The notes under the pieces: model-generated | Databases searched by the model: none | The model's input: only the letters and a program-made list of their open reading frames with translations | Told to the model about the DNA's origin: nothing | Origin: Paramyrothecium sp. XJ0827 | Lineage: Eukaryota > Ascomycota > Sordariomycetes > Hypocreales > Stachybotryaceae | Reading direction: 5' to 3' | Assembly (NCBI GenBank): GCA_020881915.1 | Contig: JAJFPB010000005.1 | Coordinates: forward strand, 1,922,001-1,986,000 | DNA: 64,000 bases | Position numbers and translations under genes: made by a program | Part shown: positions 45,705 through 56,527 of the stretch, one piece after another | How positions within the stretch are numbered: the first letter of the stretch is position 1 | How the letters are laid out: each line of letters starts with the position of its first letter

Positions 45705-47765
45705 ATGGCGTCTGTTTCGTCCTTAGACAAGGACTTGCGCAAGATGCGCCTCGACAAGTACACTCCGGCCGCGGCAAACGAGGCGCGCGCTTGGATTGAG
45801 GATATACTGGGCGAGAAGCTGGCGTCCGGCGATTTACTCGAAAGCCTCAAGGATGGTGTAGCCCTCTGCAAGTGCGTATTGTCGTGACTTACAAGACCAT
45901 CAGTGCCTAGCACTAACAACCTCTGCCCCTCTAGGCTCGTCAATCTTGCCGTCCCTGCGCCCGGCGTCAGGTTCAAGCAATCGGCCATGCCCTTCGTCCA
46001 AATGGAGAACATCTCTCATTTCTTACGAGCCTGTCAAGCCCCGCCCCTCGGCTTACAACAGCACGATACCTTCCTCACCGTCGATTTGTACGAGCAAAAG
46101 GACCCCGCCCAGGTTTTACAGTGTCTCGGAGCCTTCAGCCGTGCCGCCAATGCCGCTAACCCCAGCAGGTTCCCTCAACCCATCGGACCCCGACGCTCCG
46201 GCCTCATGAGCCCTGAGCGCACCGGGCCGGCCGACTTCGCCGGCGGTCGCGACCGGGGCATTTCTGTTACCAGCAATACGTCGTCTGCTCATGGTGGCCG
46301 GCCTGTGCTACCAAACAGAACGGGTGACTCTGGCTCCGGTCGATGGAGCCCCACCAAGAGCCCTTCCAATGGCGCTGGCTCTCCTAGCGCAGTTAGCAGC
46401 TGGAGCAGGAAGGAACACGAAGGCGCCACTTCGCCGGCTTGGAATATTGCACAGTACGGGTACATGGGCGGTGCTAGCCAGGGCAATCTCGGCATAGCGT
46501 TTGGGGCAAGAAGGCAGATCACTAGCACTGGTCCTTCCGTACCTTCATTGGCTGATAAGGAGCGTCGCCGGCGAGAGAAGGACCAAGAGGAGCAGCGTCT
46601 CCGTCAAGAAGCAGAAGACGAAGAGCGCCGGCGTAGAGCAGCGATAGAGGCCGAGGAGGAGCGCGCACGACAGGAGGAAGAGCGAAGGTGGGAGGAGGAG
46701 ACTCGGCGATTACGAGAAGAGGAACAAGCCAAGGCCGAGCAGGAAAAGCAGAAATGGGAGGAGGAAGAACGCCAATGGAAGATTACGGAACAGGCCCGCC
46801 GCAGGGAAGAACAAGAGGCCGAGGAGCGCTTGGCTAGCGAGAGACAGCGCACGCGAAGCCGCAGCGATGCCAGGCTTCAAGGACAGTTCTTGAGCCAGTA
46901 CCAAGCCGAGCAAGCCACAAAACCTGGGCAGGACGATTACAGGAGCCGTGTTCAAGAACTCGAGAGAGAGTTGGAGCTGGCTCGACAACGGGAAGCCCAG
47001 TACGAGCGCGAACGTCAGGGAAGGGCCCCGGCACAGGAGGAAGAGGCCCCCCCTGCGTCGAGAGCGCGCTCCAAGAGCCGGTCAGAGAAGCGTTCCAAGA
47101 GCCGCTCGAAGAGCCGCTCCGCGCAGCAACCCAGCCGGCAGGATTCTTGGTCAACAAAGGAGCGAGAGGTACTGCGTACGCAATGGAACCAACACCAGGA
47201 ACAGCAGCAACAGCATCCCGCGAAGCCTTCGCCTCCCGTCAAGTCTCCACGACCACTGCCCGACCCCAACGCCGCCGCCGCCAAGGCGCAGTCTCCAACC
47301 CCAAGCGGCCGGCCGCTGCCCGACCCGGCCGCCTACACGTCGCCGAAGAGCCGGACCGACCGCTACCTCGCCGGCAACCCTGCACCCGCCGCGTCCGCCA
47401 CGCAGCAAACGTACTCGCGCGAGCTTGACGCTACCTCGGAGCGTGACGCCGAGGATCGCCGGCGCGCGCAGAGCCAGGCCCAGACCAAGGCCGGCGGCTG
47501 GGCGTCCAAGTCTCTCCTGGAGCGCGAGATGGAGATGGAGCGCCAACGCCAGCGGGAGTGGGAGGAGGCGCAGAAGGAAACGGCCGCGGCGGTGCGCGGC
47601 GCCGACGGCGTCGATGGCATTGGCGGTGGTGTGGGCGGGAAATGGGACGTGAACCAGTGGACTGGCTTCACGGGCGGTGACAGCCAGAACCGCGGAGCGC
47701 AGGGCATCGGCGCAGGACGGCGACAGATTGTGGGACCGCGGCCGCTTCCAGATCCTAATAGGTAG
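45705..47765 (+). CDS. Calponin-homology domain protein with coiled coil and RS stretch, 665 aa, 2 exons
   Basis: Exons 45705-45871 and 45935-47765 join in frame (63-bp intron). A single type-3 calponin-homology domain fills residues ~10-140 (LDKYTPAAANEARAWIEDIL, ESLKDGVALCKLVNLAVP, MENISHFLRACQ, DLYEQKDPAQVLQCLGAF), as in transgelin/SM22, yeast Scp1 and S. pombe Stg1, which bind and bundle actin. Unlike the ~200-aa yeast proteins it continues with a Ser-rich linker, a highly charged Glu/Arg coiled coil (~260-400), an RS-type stretch (RSKSRSEKRSKSRSKSRS, ~435-455) and three RPLPDP motifs, the last at the C terminus. So it is likely an actin or cell-cortex scaffold in hyphae. The start ATG 45705 is followed by MASVSSLDKDLRKMRLDKYT, typical for the family. 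Confidence 0.88.
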
Positions 47766-48567
47766 GGACAGCAAAATTCGTGCAGGTAGCCATGTTAGAA
47801 AGATGCAGGGCGACAGTGGCGCATCTAAACCAATAGAACGAACGTAACAAATCAACACACAGCGCGATCCCATTGCTTGCCAAGTTCAGTTCTTTGTTAT
47901 TCCTATACTCAAATCTCTGGGACTAGCCTAAAAGCCACAGGGGATGCCGTGGATATCATACTTCTAGGTGCTCTGGCAAACATGACAGCTTCCGTCTAGA
48001 CACTCCCAGCACGATTCGTCAACGGTCTGTGATGCCTGACCCTCGACGTTGTGCGCAAGATGATATCAGAAGGTTGCCGCTGGAGTGCCCAAGTTGCCGA
48101 CATGTTTTCCCAGTCAATTAATCCTTGATGATCAATCCAGAGCTCGGGATCGACCTCGGACAGGCACTTGCCCAGTTCATCGTGTTGCATCTTTGTAGAT
48201 GTGGACCTGGTCAGGTTAGACCCAGAAACAACATTGCCAAGGCCGCATGAGGCAGGGTTGGTAGAGGTGCAGTCTCGGCAGGAACATGCGTGACTGATTG
48301 TGTTGATGCTATGCCCGCATACACTGAACGATGTCTCGAATGACGCCCCTGGCCATTCAAAGTCCCTCCATCGCCGCGGAAATGAGATACGTCGGCTATT
48401 GCAACGATATTAAAACGCCGATCAGGAACGTTTCGCAAATGCTTTCCTCGAAAAAATTTCATCTTTCCTCGTATATTCGCTTCTCTTGTTGCCTCGCCCC
48501 TAACAATCGTCCAGGGGAACCGGACGATGAACTTGACCTTGCAGGTCGATGCGGATGTGCTAGCAGC
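47766..48567. other. Convergent spacer, no gene
   Basis: 802 bp between two 3' ends. Short frames (47996-48190 minus, 48331-48594 plus) have no recognisable features. Confidence 0.5.
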
Positions 48568-50241
48568 TCATGCGTGTTTGTCTTTTCTCGCTGAGGCTGC
48601 GTCTTCGTCACGGCAACGTTTGCACATGCACCAGCCGCCGAGGCTTCCTCGTGCCCATTCGCGCCGTTGCTGCACGGGCAAATCAATGTCGCAGTAGTGA
48701 TTAAGGATCTCTTCGCCTCGCTTGATACCGCCTGCTCGCTTTCCGACGATTCGCTCTTTTCGAGCTGTCAGAACCATTCTTCCACCCCACTCCCACGTTA
48801 CGTTCGGATCACAGTCGTGGTTGGCAAGGCACCAGTACGGATGAACCGCTGCCACATCGGGCCGCCCATCTCGACCCCCTTGTATACTCTTACGAGCTGA
48901 GGCAGTGCCTCTAAATTTGGCATACAGAGTATTGAGGACCCAAAGGTCATATTGAGCCAGGTCCGCATAGATGTCAATGTCCATCTTCTCGAGGATGTGA
49001 ATCGGCGTCTCGATGTTATACTTGAAAGAGAAGTGGAGGGTCCACTCCGGAGGAGGTCCGGCGTTAGGAGAGACGTTGATATCATTTGCTGAAGTAGGAA
49101 CAAAGTCACCCCAAATGAATCGAACCTCGCGAAGATCAAGAGGATGCGCTTCTTGGTGGGCAGCTAGAGCCATGACACGTGCAAGAAGCAGGAGGTAGAG
49201 GGTCTCATCAGCCTCAGAAGCCTCTGGGTCCTTTGCGATTGAATCCACGTCTTTGTCGCAGACCGCAGGATGGTAACGTTCCTGGGCCTGGTCGTAGCAT
49301 TCCTGACTACAAAAAACTGTATCGGAACACTCATCACAGGCGATGGCGTGGGATTCGCTACTCAACGGTGGTAAATCGGCGCTGCAAGCGTCGCACACCG
49401 AGTCCTTTAGTCGGTTATTGGCTGTCAGAAGAGTGTATTCTTGCAAAACCACCTCCTCGGGTTGGATATCGTCCTCAGCAAATAGTCCAAGCTGTTTACA
49501 AGTCGGTATCACTTCATAGCCATCCGTGTCGCTAGCGCCTTCCAGAAGAACAGGTAGTGTTGCAACTTTTACGGCACACTTGGGCGCCATGGTCTTCAAA
49601 TCGGCATTTAGCGAGTCCAATGCTTCGGGAGAGAAACGATCCGGCTCGTGCTTGTTCCATGGGTAAACCTCCCGCCGGACCAGGCCGTAGTCGGGCAGAT
49701 CCTTGATTTCAAAATCGGAGCGACGAAGCTTGCGCTGGGCTACTGTCTTGATGTGGTCTTTGACGTCGAGCAAAGCCTGATTGGAAGGCGAGAAAGAAAG
49801 CCCTTGTTCGCAAAACCGGGCGGCACTCTGAAGACAACCACAGAGGAGGAGGCTCAGAGAAAGAATCTGGTGAGCGCGAACAGACGCAAGTTTGGTTAGC
49901 TGCCGAGCGACGTCTTTCTCGTCTGCCGGAACTCCATTCACGCCGTGCGGGTGTCCATCTGTGGGTAGAGCGAGGGTCAGAACGTCGGGGAGAGGCTCGC
50001 CAGCCCGCATGAGCAACGACTCCATGGCTTGCTCATGGTACTCAAACCCGTCGTTGAGGACTTCGTCGACTAAAAGTAGAGCCCGATAGGCGTCACCAGC
50101 AGCAAGATCCGGATAGCCCAGGTCTGAATAGATGACGGCTCGCTCCAGGTACAGAACGAGGTCGTAAGGCAGGCTGTTGAGCCCATCGGTCAACTGCGAG
50201 CGACGGTCGAGCAGCTGCTCGTGGCGAGCCCTCGGATCCAT
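48568..50241 (-). CDS. SET-domain protein with embedded MYND-like zinc finger (SMYD-like), 557 aa
   Basis: Single exon from the ATG at 50241; an in-frame GTG lies 12 bp upstream. The N-terminal ~200 residues are TPR-like helices (LYLERAVIYSDLGYPDLAAG, RAHQILSLSLLLCG). The SET domain starts near ~250 (GLFAEDDIQPEEVVLQEYTL) and is split by a zinc-binding insert CDACSADLPP..CDECSDTVFCSQECY..YHPAVC (~283-327), close to MYND. The SET core NHDCDPNVTWEW (~475) and RGEEILNHYCDI, then a Cys-rich post-SET (WCMCKRCRDE), complete the fold, so lysine methyltransferase activity is plausible on histone or non-histone substrates. The zinc insert splitting SET is the SMYD arrangement. An 18-A tract lies 134 bp upstream of the start. 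Confidence 0.87.
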   Translation of the reverse strand: MDPRARHEQLLDRRSQLTDGLNSLPYDLVLYLERAVIYSDLGYPDLAAGDAYRALLLVDEVLNDGFEYHEQAMESLLMRAGEPLPDVLTLALPTDGHPHGVNGVPADEKDVARQLTKLASVRAHQILSLSLLLCGCLQSAARFCEQGLSFSPSNQALLDVKDHIKTVAQRKLRRSDFEIKDLPDYGLVRREVYPWNKHEPDRFSPEALDSLNADLKTMAPKCAVKVATLPVLLEGASDTDGYEVIPTCKQLGLFAEDDIQPEEVVLQEYTLLTANNRLKDSVCDACSADLPPLSSESHAIACDECSDTVFCSQECYDQAQERYHPAVCDKDVDSIAKDPEASEADETLYLLLLARVMALAAHQEAHPLDLREVRFIWGDFVPTSANDINVSPNAGPPPEWTLHFSFKYNIETPIHILEKMDIDIYADLAQYDLWVLNTLYAKFRGTASARKSIQGGRDGRPDVAAVHPYWCLANHDCDPNVTWEWGGRMVLTARKERIVGKRAGGIKRGEEILNHYCDIDLPVQQRREWARGSLGGWCMCKRCRDEDAASARKDKHA

Positions 50242-50374
50242 GGTTTCAGCCACAGCAAAGCCTAAACTTCAATAAAGAAGTCGGAATTCCGAACGTATTC
50301 GAGACGTTTTTGGCTTGCAAGTCTTGTCTGATAAAGGCCGAACACGTCGTCCACTGCGTGCCCGGGCCAAAGAG

Positions 50375-50392
50375 AAAAAAAAAAAAAAAAAA
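50375..50392. promoter_or_regulatory. Poly(dA) tract of 18, SET gene promoter
   Basis: Eighteen consecutive A residues 134 bp upstream of the SET gene start codon, a probable nucleosome-excluding element; it reads as poly(T) on the coding strand. Confidence 0.55.
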
Positions 50393-53354
50393 GGGTCTTT
50401 TTTCTCGCCGCGCTGAGATTCAAGCGATGGGTTAGACGGCGCCCAATAGAGCAGCCCCACGAAGACCCTGAGCCGGAGCGGGTCCCGATCCCAAGCCTAG
50501 GATTGCATATGACGAGCGTCACGACAGGAAGAGGGGGGGGACGTTGGGGGCAACAACGCCGTATGGGTGCACTTACACCCCCTCCCAGGCAGTAGAGCAA
50601 GTTACAAGGTCTTTGGGGGATGCGGCATGGTAGGATCCCATGCGAGGAACCAGATTTAATCCCTTGCCCAGGTAGAACTGGGCGTAGGGGTCCTGCAACC
50701 GCGAAGGCGGCGGTCTGGTATAGCGCCAATCACAGTGTGAGATTGGCCTGGCGAAGCCGCATGTGGCAATTCTGGTAGCGCATACAGCAAAGGTAGGTAC
50801 AAGATGGCGCCAACGAGGGTTGGGTCGGCGTCCAAACAGCGGCTTGGCACGCCGGAGAAACAGAGAACGGCTTGTAAGAGGGTGGACGCTCCGGACTTAA
50901 CTTCAGCGAATCAGAAGCGCTCTTTTGTCTCGGTGCTAGCAAAGCGGGATCTCCCTGCACCCCGGGAAGAGACTGGGACTGGGACTGGGCCTAGGACTGG
51001 ATCCTTGCCGATGGAGGAGGGGTTCAACAGGCGACTCAAAGACAGCAGGAGGACGATACCGATACCACCGATACCGTGTGCTTCGGATGGAACGCAAATA
51101 GCAGGGAAGGGGAGGGAAACGTTAGACGGGGTGGGAAATGGGAAATGAAACGAATAGCAAAGCAAAGCAGTGCGGTTCAGGTCGAGACTCGTGGGGCGTC
51201 ACGGAGCAAGCTGTCCGGGTTGCGGCTGCCTGCACTCCATACGACTGCCAACGATGGCATTTCAGGGTCTTTGAAAAGCCACGAGCAGCGACCAGAACCC
51301 CGCCAGGGCAAAAACTTGATATGTCCTAATTTAAGGTAAGGTTAGGTAGGTAGGCACAGGTTCGGCAGGTTAGTTCCCAGAGTGTCCTGTAGCTTACCTT
51401 AAGGGATCTTAGGTACGGTAGGATTGGATACCCTTAACTCCTAACCCTTCACCCTGCCCACCTCACCTACCTCTCTCTAAGGTACCATACTTCTACCTAT
51501 TGCCTGTGCCTTGCCATCCTTGAGGGGACGTTTCCAATACACTGCATTCGGGCACAAACGCGTCCAGCATCCCCCGAACGAGCACGCGGGATGCTGTCAT
51601 GTTTGTTCATCTACCTACTCGAGCTTACTCTGTATTAACCGGCTAAACGCAATTCTGGCGCCGAAACCACGTGTGTTTTTGCTGGGTGCGCGTCGCTGTG
51701 CATGTGCCAAGGCGTCCACCTACAGCAGTTACAAGGAAGATAACAGGCATTGGCAGCGTGGACGCCGTAAGCCCCAAGTGGCACAGAGGTACCAGCAGCC
51801 GTAACCCTGACTTGGAGGGGCGCCGCCCCCTCCGAGGGGCCATTACGTCATTCTTTCGCAATGCAACACAACACCACTGAAGGAAAAGTTGGTCAGGTGG
51901 ACTGATTGGCCTTGAATGAAGTGGATAACGGGTAGTTAAATTGTCCCGACATGATCCATGAAGTAGAAATTCGCGAAATTGGTGTGGATGACCCCATATT
52001 TTGCAGCCAGAGCCTTGCCGTGCTGGGGGGGCAGCGCCTCGAGGACTCGTCCATAGCGATCCTTGCGCGCTCTGTACCTCCCCTGCGACACCTCTTCCGT
52101 ATCAACGGAACAACCTGGACTACCTCCTAAAGGCAAGGTGCCGTAGGCGAGCTGCATTGCCAAGGGGCAATGCTGATTGCCGGGGAACAATCAGCTGATT
52201 GGGCTCAAGCAAAGTGACTGATCTGATCTCCCCCCAACAAGCGATGGCAAGTCCCAGGTCTAGACCAGCCTAGAACCCGCCATTCCTTGCTCGAGATGAT
52301 CGTGGTAGATGCATGTCGTAGACCCCCTCAAAGCAAGGCACAGCAAATCGAAGCGAATCGAAGCACAAAGTCGGGGGGTTTGTGCAAAGGCGACAGAAAT
52401 CACTCGTAGACAATTGTCGCCGAGACAAAAGGCGAGGGCACGGGGAGTGAGCACGTGGGACTATTCTTTTGCAACCGAGTGATGAGGTAGGGAACTAACT
52501 GGTGGGCGAATAGTCTAGAGATGAGTGATGGTGAAGTCTGGTTCTCTCGTTATATCATCACTAATAAGTTCTCGCAAGAAGGCACCAAAAAAACCAAAAA
52601 AAAATCTTTATTTGAGTGTCTAATAGTTATGGTTTCACCCCAGGTAGTTGCATGTTTTGCCGTCACTCCTCCGGTGACTGCTTGAGCGGGCAGCGAGTCC
52701 CGTCTGTCGCTGAATCCATTGTCTTGGTGCACGTCTCGGTACCTTGACTAATGAAGCGATGGGCATGAAGCAACCTTATTAGCCCTTGGCCACGCGCGAT
52801 GGCACCAAGGTCGACAGCTCGGAACACCTTTGCCCTCACCTTGGATACCTACCCACCTTAGGTTAATTCACCTTGCTTGACCTGTCTTAGGTCTCAAACC
52901 TACACCTACCTGCAGGCACAACACCGAAGCCGAAGCTCAGCGCGTCCTCAATCACATGCGTCTCAGCCTCAGCCCCCCACGGAGCCCTGCGCAAGGTTGG
53001 GAGGGCCGCTGCCAATCGCCCCGGCGCATCGGGTCTACCACCGTCATAGCCCCCAAGCCCTGAAAGCCGTGTCCCGGTAGAGCCGAACTGGAACGAGAAG
53101 AACTTCCATTCCAGAGCAAAGGGCCCAGCGGGCTCGAACCACTCAGAGCACGCGAGCCTTGACGCCCCTCTGTTTTGACGGGCGGGTGTCCTACGTTTTA
53201 GTGTGAGTCTAGTTGCGTCACTGCTTCTTCATCAGACTCGGTTCAGCCCCACGGGTCTCACTCGTCGCCCTCTGCCCTCTGGCAATCGCAATGGGTAGAT
53301 GGAGCCTCTCACAAATTGGACAAAAAAAAGAAGGAATTACAGGCAAGGTACAGT

Positions 53355-53364
53355 ACAGTACTGT
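53355..53364. promoter_or_regulatory. ACAGTACTGT palindrome, copy 3, upstream of 6PGL
   Basis: Perfect 10-bp palindrome preceded directly by GTACAGT, forming overlapping GTAC units, about 520 bp before the 6PGL start. Confidence 0.5.
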
Positions 53365-53876
53365 GCGTTACCAGTCCAGCCAGTCCTTCTGATTGTGTTA
53401 CCCAAAACCCGCCACTCGAAACTGCTTTATCCAACTTCCTCCATCTTCGTTGCCGTGGCACACATTCCATTCCCTCACAAGCTAATCCCTCTCACCCGTC
53501 CAAGGCCGATCATCACCAGCGCATTGACTTATCGTCTCATCATCTTCCCGAGAGCCTGGTCCCCGTATACCCAGCAAAACAACAGCCCTGGCGCAAATAG
53601 CTTACCCGCATTTCGCCCCTCCGCCAATTGAAACGACCCCGCTATCACAAATCGGAACTTGAGCGACAATCGACTGACGGAGAGCGACATTAATTCCTGT
53701 GATCTGCATCACTTTTTTTCGAGCCGTTTCTACTCCTACCCAGCGAAACCAGCTTGATACGGAACGACAGACGCATCCGCTGCGCCCAAGAAGCACAAAC
53801 TCCCAGAGCGTCCACCGCTTGCGCCGCCAGCCGCTCTCTCGAAATACCTACCCTGCCATTCAATATTGCTGCCACC

Positions 53877-54659
53877 ATGCCCAAGACGCAACCCAACCTC
53901 TACGCCTTCCCCGGCGTCGACGCCCTCGCCCCGGCGCTGCGCTCCTACGTGATTCAGAGCCAGGCCTCGGGCATCGCCCGTCACGGCACCTTCAAGGTCG
54001 CCGTGTCCGGCGGTTCTCTCCCCAAGACGCTCGCTGCTGCGCTGCTGGCCCCTTCGTCTGGGCCCGAAGACGTCGTCGACTGGGCCAAGTGGGAGATCTT
54101 CTTCGCCGACGAGCGAGCCGTGCCCCTCGACCATGCCGACTCCAACTACGCCCTGCTCAAATCGGAACTTCTCGACAAGATTCAGGGCGACAGCCAGCCC
54201 ACCGTCCACCCCATTAGCACTGCCGACCTAGACGACGTCCAGGAGCTTGCCGACCAGTACGAGCAGGCCCTCGTCGCCAGCTTCGCCAGTCGCGACTCTG
54301 TCCGCCTTCCCATCTTCGACCTCCTTCTCCTCGGCTGCGGACCTGACGGCCATACGTGCTCGCTTTTCCCCGGCCACGCCCTGCTGCGCGAGACGAGCGC
54401 CTGGGTCGCGCCCATCGAGGACTCGCCCAAGCCCCCACCCAAGCGCATCACCCTGACGCTACCCGTCGTCACGCACGCTGTCCGCGTCGCCTTTGTCGCA
54501 ACTGGCGGCGGAAAGAAGGAGATCATGAAGCAGATCTTCGACGTCAACGAAGGACTGCCCTGCGCCTTGGTCAACGAGGCCGCAGGCGACCGGTGCAGTT
54601 GGTTCGTTGACGAGCCCGCTGTGGAAGGCGTGAGCTTCCCCCGCAGGAGCTTTCTATGA
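53877..54659 (+). CDS. SOL3: 6-phosphogluconolactonase, 260 aa
   Basis: Single exon of 260 residues starting at an ATG in an ideal context (GCCACCATGC). The frame is open for 41 codons more upstream but without better start. It hydrolyses 6-phosphogluconolactone to 6-phosphogluconate, the second step of the oxidative pentose phosphate pathway that makes NADPH, in the cytosol. Signatures: VAVSGGSLPKTLA (substrate loop, ~43-55), WEIFFADERAVPLDHADSNY (~73-92) and LLLLGCGPDGHTCSLFPGH (~142-160), all intact. Length (~260) is normal for the eukaryotic NagB/6PGL fold. C-ending codons suggest strong expression. The gene converges on the 461-aa unknown. Confidence 0.96.
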   Translation: MPKTQPNLYAFPGVDALAPALRSYVIQSQASGIARHGTFKVAVSGGSLPKTLAAALLAPSSGPEDVVDWAKWEIFFADERAVPLDHADSNYALLKSELLDKIQGDSQPTVHPISTADLDDVQELADQYEQALVASFASRDSVRLPIFDLLLLGCGPDGHTCSLFPGHALLRETSAWVAPIEDSPKPPPKRITLTLPVVTHAVRVAFVATGGGKKEIMKQIFDVNEGLPCALVNEAAGDRCSWFVDEPAVEGVSFPRRSFL

Positions 54660-55141
54660 ACGGCATCGCAGCCTTTGCTGTGGGGTTGAGGGCGTACAGG
54701 GAGGCCTCAGTACATTTCGAGGCCGGTGTGGATGATCATTCTGGGCGTTCGTTCTTTCGTCGAGGCGTACCGTGCCTTCGACCAACTTAGACTATACGTG
54801 TTTACAAAAGGTCCTCTTCAGGCCAAGGCCGAACTTGCCTCGATTATCCAGAGAGGTTGGATCTGATCTCTGCGGTCTTGGGAGACCTTCATTCGCTGTG
54901 CTGATGGCCTAGACGGGCATTTGCCAGATCAATGTCTGCGGCAGAAAGATGCTGTGTGGCATTCCGTTGCCTGGTAGAAAGGTGGAAACTCTGTCCAGCA
55001 AAGGGTATCATCATTTCTCATTTCTCATGTTTTGCCTGACTAGAGCGCCCTTTCAGTTATGAAAGCAGCCGTTTTCAATCATGAAACTATTTCCAATAGA
55101 CACGCGCCCCTCGAGAACTACTGAGCTGTGAGTGTCCCAAG
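54660..55141. other. Convergent spacer, no gene
   Basis: 482 bp between the 6PGL stop and the stop of the minus-strand 461-aa gene. Only presumed 3' UTRs; TTTCTCATTTCTCATG duplication near 55014. Confidence 0.5.
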
Positions 55142-56527
55142 TTATGTCGCCCTCCAGATAGCTCCGGCTCCGGCTTTGTAGTCGCCCTCGTCCCTGACAG
55201 TCTTCTCGATCCACTCGCTCTCTCTCGCCACGGCTTGCCGCTCGATATCGTCCATTAACTGCAGCTCTGCTAGCATGCCTTCAATCAGTTCCCGCGAACC
55301 CTCTATCATGCGTGTTATGCTCGGTTTTCCACCTCTTTCTTGGTCACCAGCGAGATGTACGTCGTCGAGGTCCTTGAGCCACCCACTCAGTCGACGACCC
55401 ATTCCACTGCGTTCCTCCTTCCACGAAGAATCCAAATCGTCAATGAAGATGTCGTCTGTGTTCCGTAAATACACGTCACCGCTCTTTCTTGCTTCTTCAA
55501 TGTCTCTGGCTCGGTCCAGCCATCGCTCGAAACGTCGAACTATGCGAGCGTACCGACCATTGGGCTCGCTCAGAGTCCACACCCCTTTCATGACGGTGTC
55601 CAAGGCCTGGATTTTCGCATCCAATCCACCCTCTCGTTCCCACTGCCGCAAGGCCAGGACGTTCTCCGCCTCATCCAAGGCACGTTCGCTGGCGCCGAGC
55701 TGGTTCGTGGCAGACGCCAGCTTCGTGAACCTTCGGCCTAGCTTCTCCCTGGCGCTGGCATGCCACAGCGCCTCTACAGCCGCAGAGTCCCGGTCAAGAA
55801 GGTGCAGCTGCAGTAGTTCAACCTGCAGTTTACTCGTCTCGGCCGAGGCGGCCACGTTGGCCGGGAGCTTCGAGGGCGACGGCGGTGCGAGAAACGTCGA
55901 CGTCAGGGGCTTCGGTGCCAGTGTTTTCGCCGGCGAGTAGTGCTGTTGAAGGGTCGAGAAGGCCGGTCGTAGACGCGGCTGCGCGCCTGCAGCGGGTCGT
56001 GGGGGCGTTTGCTGTGAGGGTTGGGCGGCTTGGTCGACGGATTGAATCCTGCGGTGTAGGGTCCGAGGTGCAGCCACCGCTGGGCCGGGCTTCCCCTGGG
56101 AAGGCGGACGCGGGATGGCCGCGGCATTGGCATTTATCGTCGTGCTCTTAGCACGGACATGACTTATTGTTCGCTTGGGTTGGGAGGCGACGCCGCCGGA
56201 CGACGTTGGGCGAGGGGGCGCTGTTGTCCGCGTCTGTGTCGTCGATGGTGGATACCGCGTCGTTTCCCTCTTCGTAGGCTCTTGGACGGGCTTGGCCTGC
56301 CTTGTCGACGTCGAGCGCTGCACCGAGCTCGACAGCACTCTACCAGTCCGCAGCCCCGTTGGGTTGCCGCCGGCGTTGACTGCCGTGGAGGCGGTGCGTT
56401 GCAGCGGCTTGGTAGGGAGCCGGCTGGGCGAACCGCTGGGGCCGTTGGACTTGGTGTCCTGGCATGGTACATCCGTGTTGATGGCAGAGGGCTTGCGCAG
56501 GGAGCGGGAGCGCTGCAGCGAAGACAT
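55142..56527 (-). CDS. Uncharacterised protein, basic Ser/Pro-rich N terminus and helical C terminus, 461 aa
   Basis: Single exon. The frame is open to 56707, but I choose the ATG at 56527 (MSSLQRSRSLRKPSAINTD). Residues 1-235 are disordered and basic (Arg, Pro, Ser, Thr, Gln), a type often seen in microtubule-binding tails. Residues ~245-440 are strongly helical: KLQVELLQLHLLDRDSAAVE, HASAREKLGRRFTKLASATN, ENVLALRQWEREGGLDAKIQ, VMKGVWTLSEPNGRYARIVR. The sequence RQWEREGGLDAKIQALD with a basic disordered N terminus recalls augmin subunit 8 (HAUS8/QWRF), but that is only a resemblance in layout. Other starts further upstream, for example 56608, are possible. Function unknown. Confidence 0.75.
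   Translation of the reverse strand: MSSLQRSRSLRKPSAINTDVPCQDTKSNGPSGSPSRLPTKPLQRTASTAVNAGGNPTGLRTGRVLSSSVQRSTSTRQAKPVQEPTKRETTRYPPSTTQTRTTAPPRPTSSGGVASQPKRTISHVRAKSTTINANAAAIPRPPSQGKPGPAVAAPRTLHRRIQSVDQAAQPSQQTPPRPAAGAQPRLRPAFSTLQQHYSPAKTLAPKPLTSTFLAPPSPSKLPANVAASAETSKLQVELLQLHLLDRDSAAVEALWHASAREKLGRRFTKLASATNQLGASERALDEAENVLALRQWEREGGLDAKIQALDTVMKGVWTLSEPNGRYARIVRRFERWLDRARDIEEARKSGDVYLRNTDDIFIDDLDSSWKEERSGMGRRLSGWLKDLDDVHLAGDQERGGKPSITRMIEGSRELIEGMLAELQLMDDIERQAVARESEWIEKTVRDEGDYKAGAGAIWRAT

Larger units (their letters stand above)
50242..53876. other. 3.6-kb divergent spacer, no gene supported
   Basis: Contains the 18-A tract at 50375-50392, (GGGACT)-type repetition near 50970-50990, and the densest set of AAGGTAAGG/TACCTACC strings in the window (51330-51500 and 52845-52915). 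ACAGTACTGT copy 3 is at 53355. The last ~600 bp are C/T- and A-rich leader to the 6-phosphogluconolactonase gene. Frames of up to ~115 codons are present but featureless. Confidence 0.5.

Noticed and set aside
47151..47873. 240-codon minus frame opposite the CH-domain gene
   Set aside because: It lies antisense to a gene with clear domain and splice evidence and is Arg/Leu-rich low complexity.
53125..53145. tRNA T-arm-like sequence on the minus strand (GGTTCGAGCC)
   Set aside because: The T stem pairs, but no matching acceptor, D arm or anticodon arm can be placed upstream.
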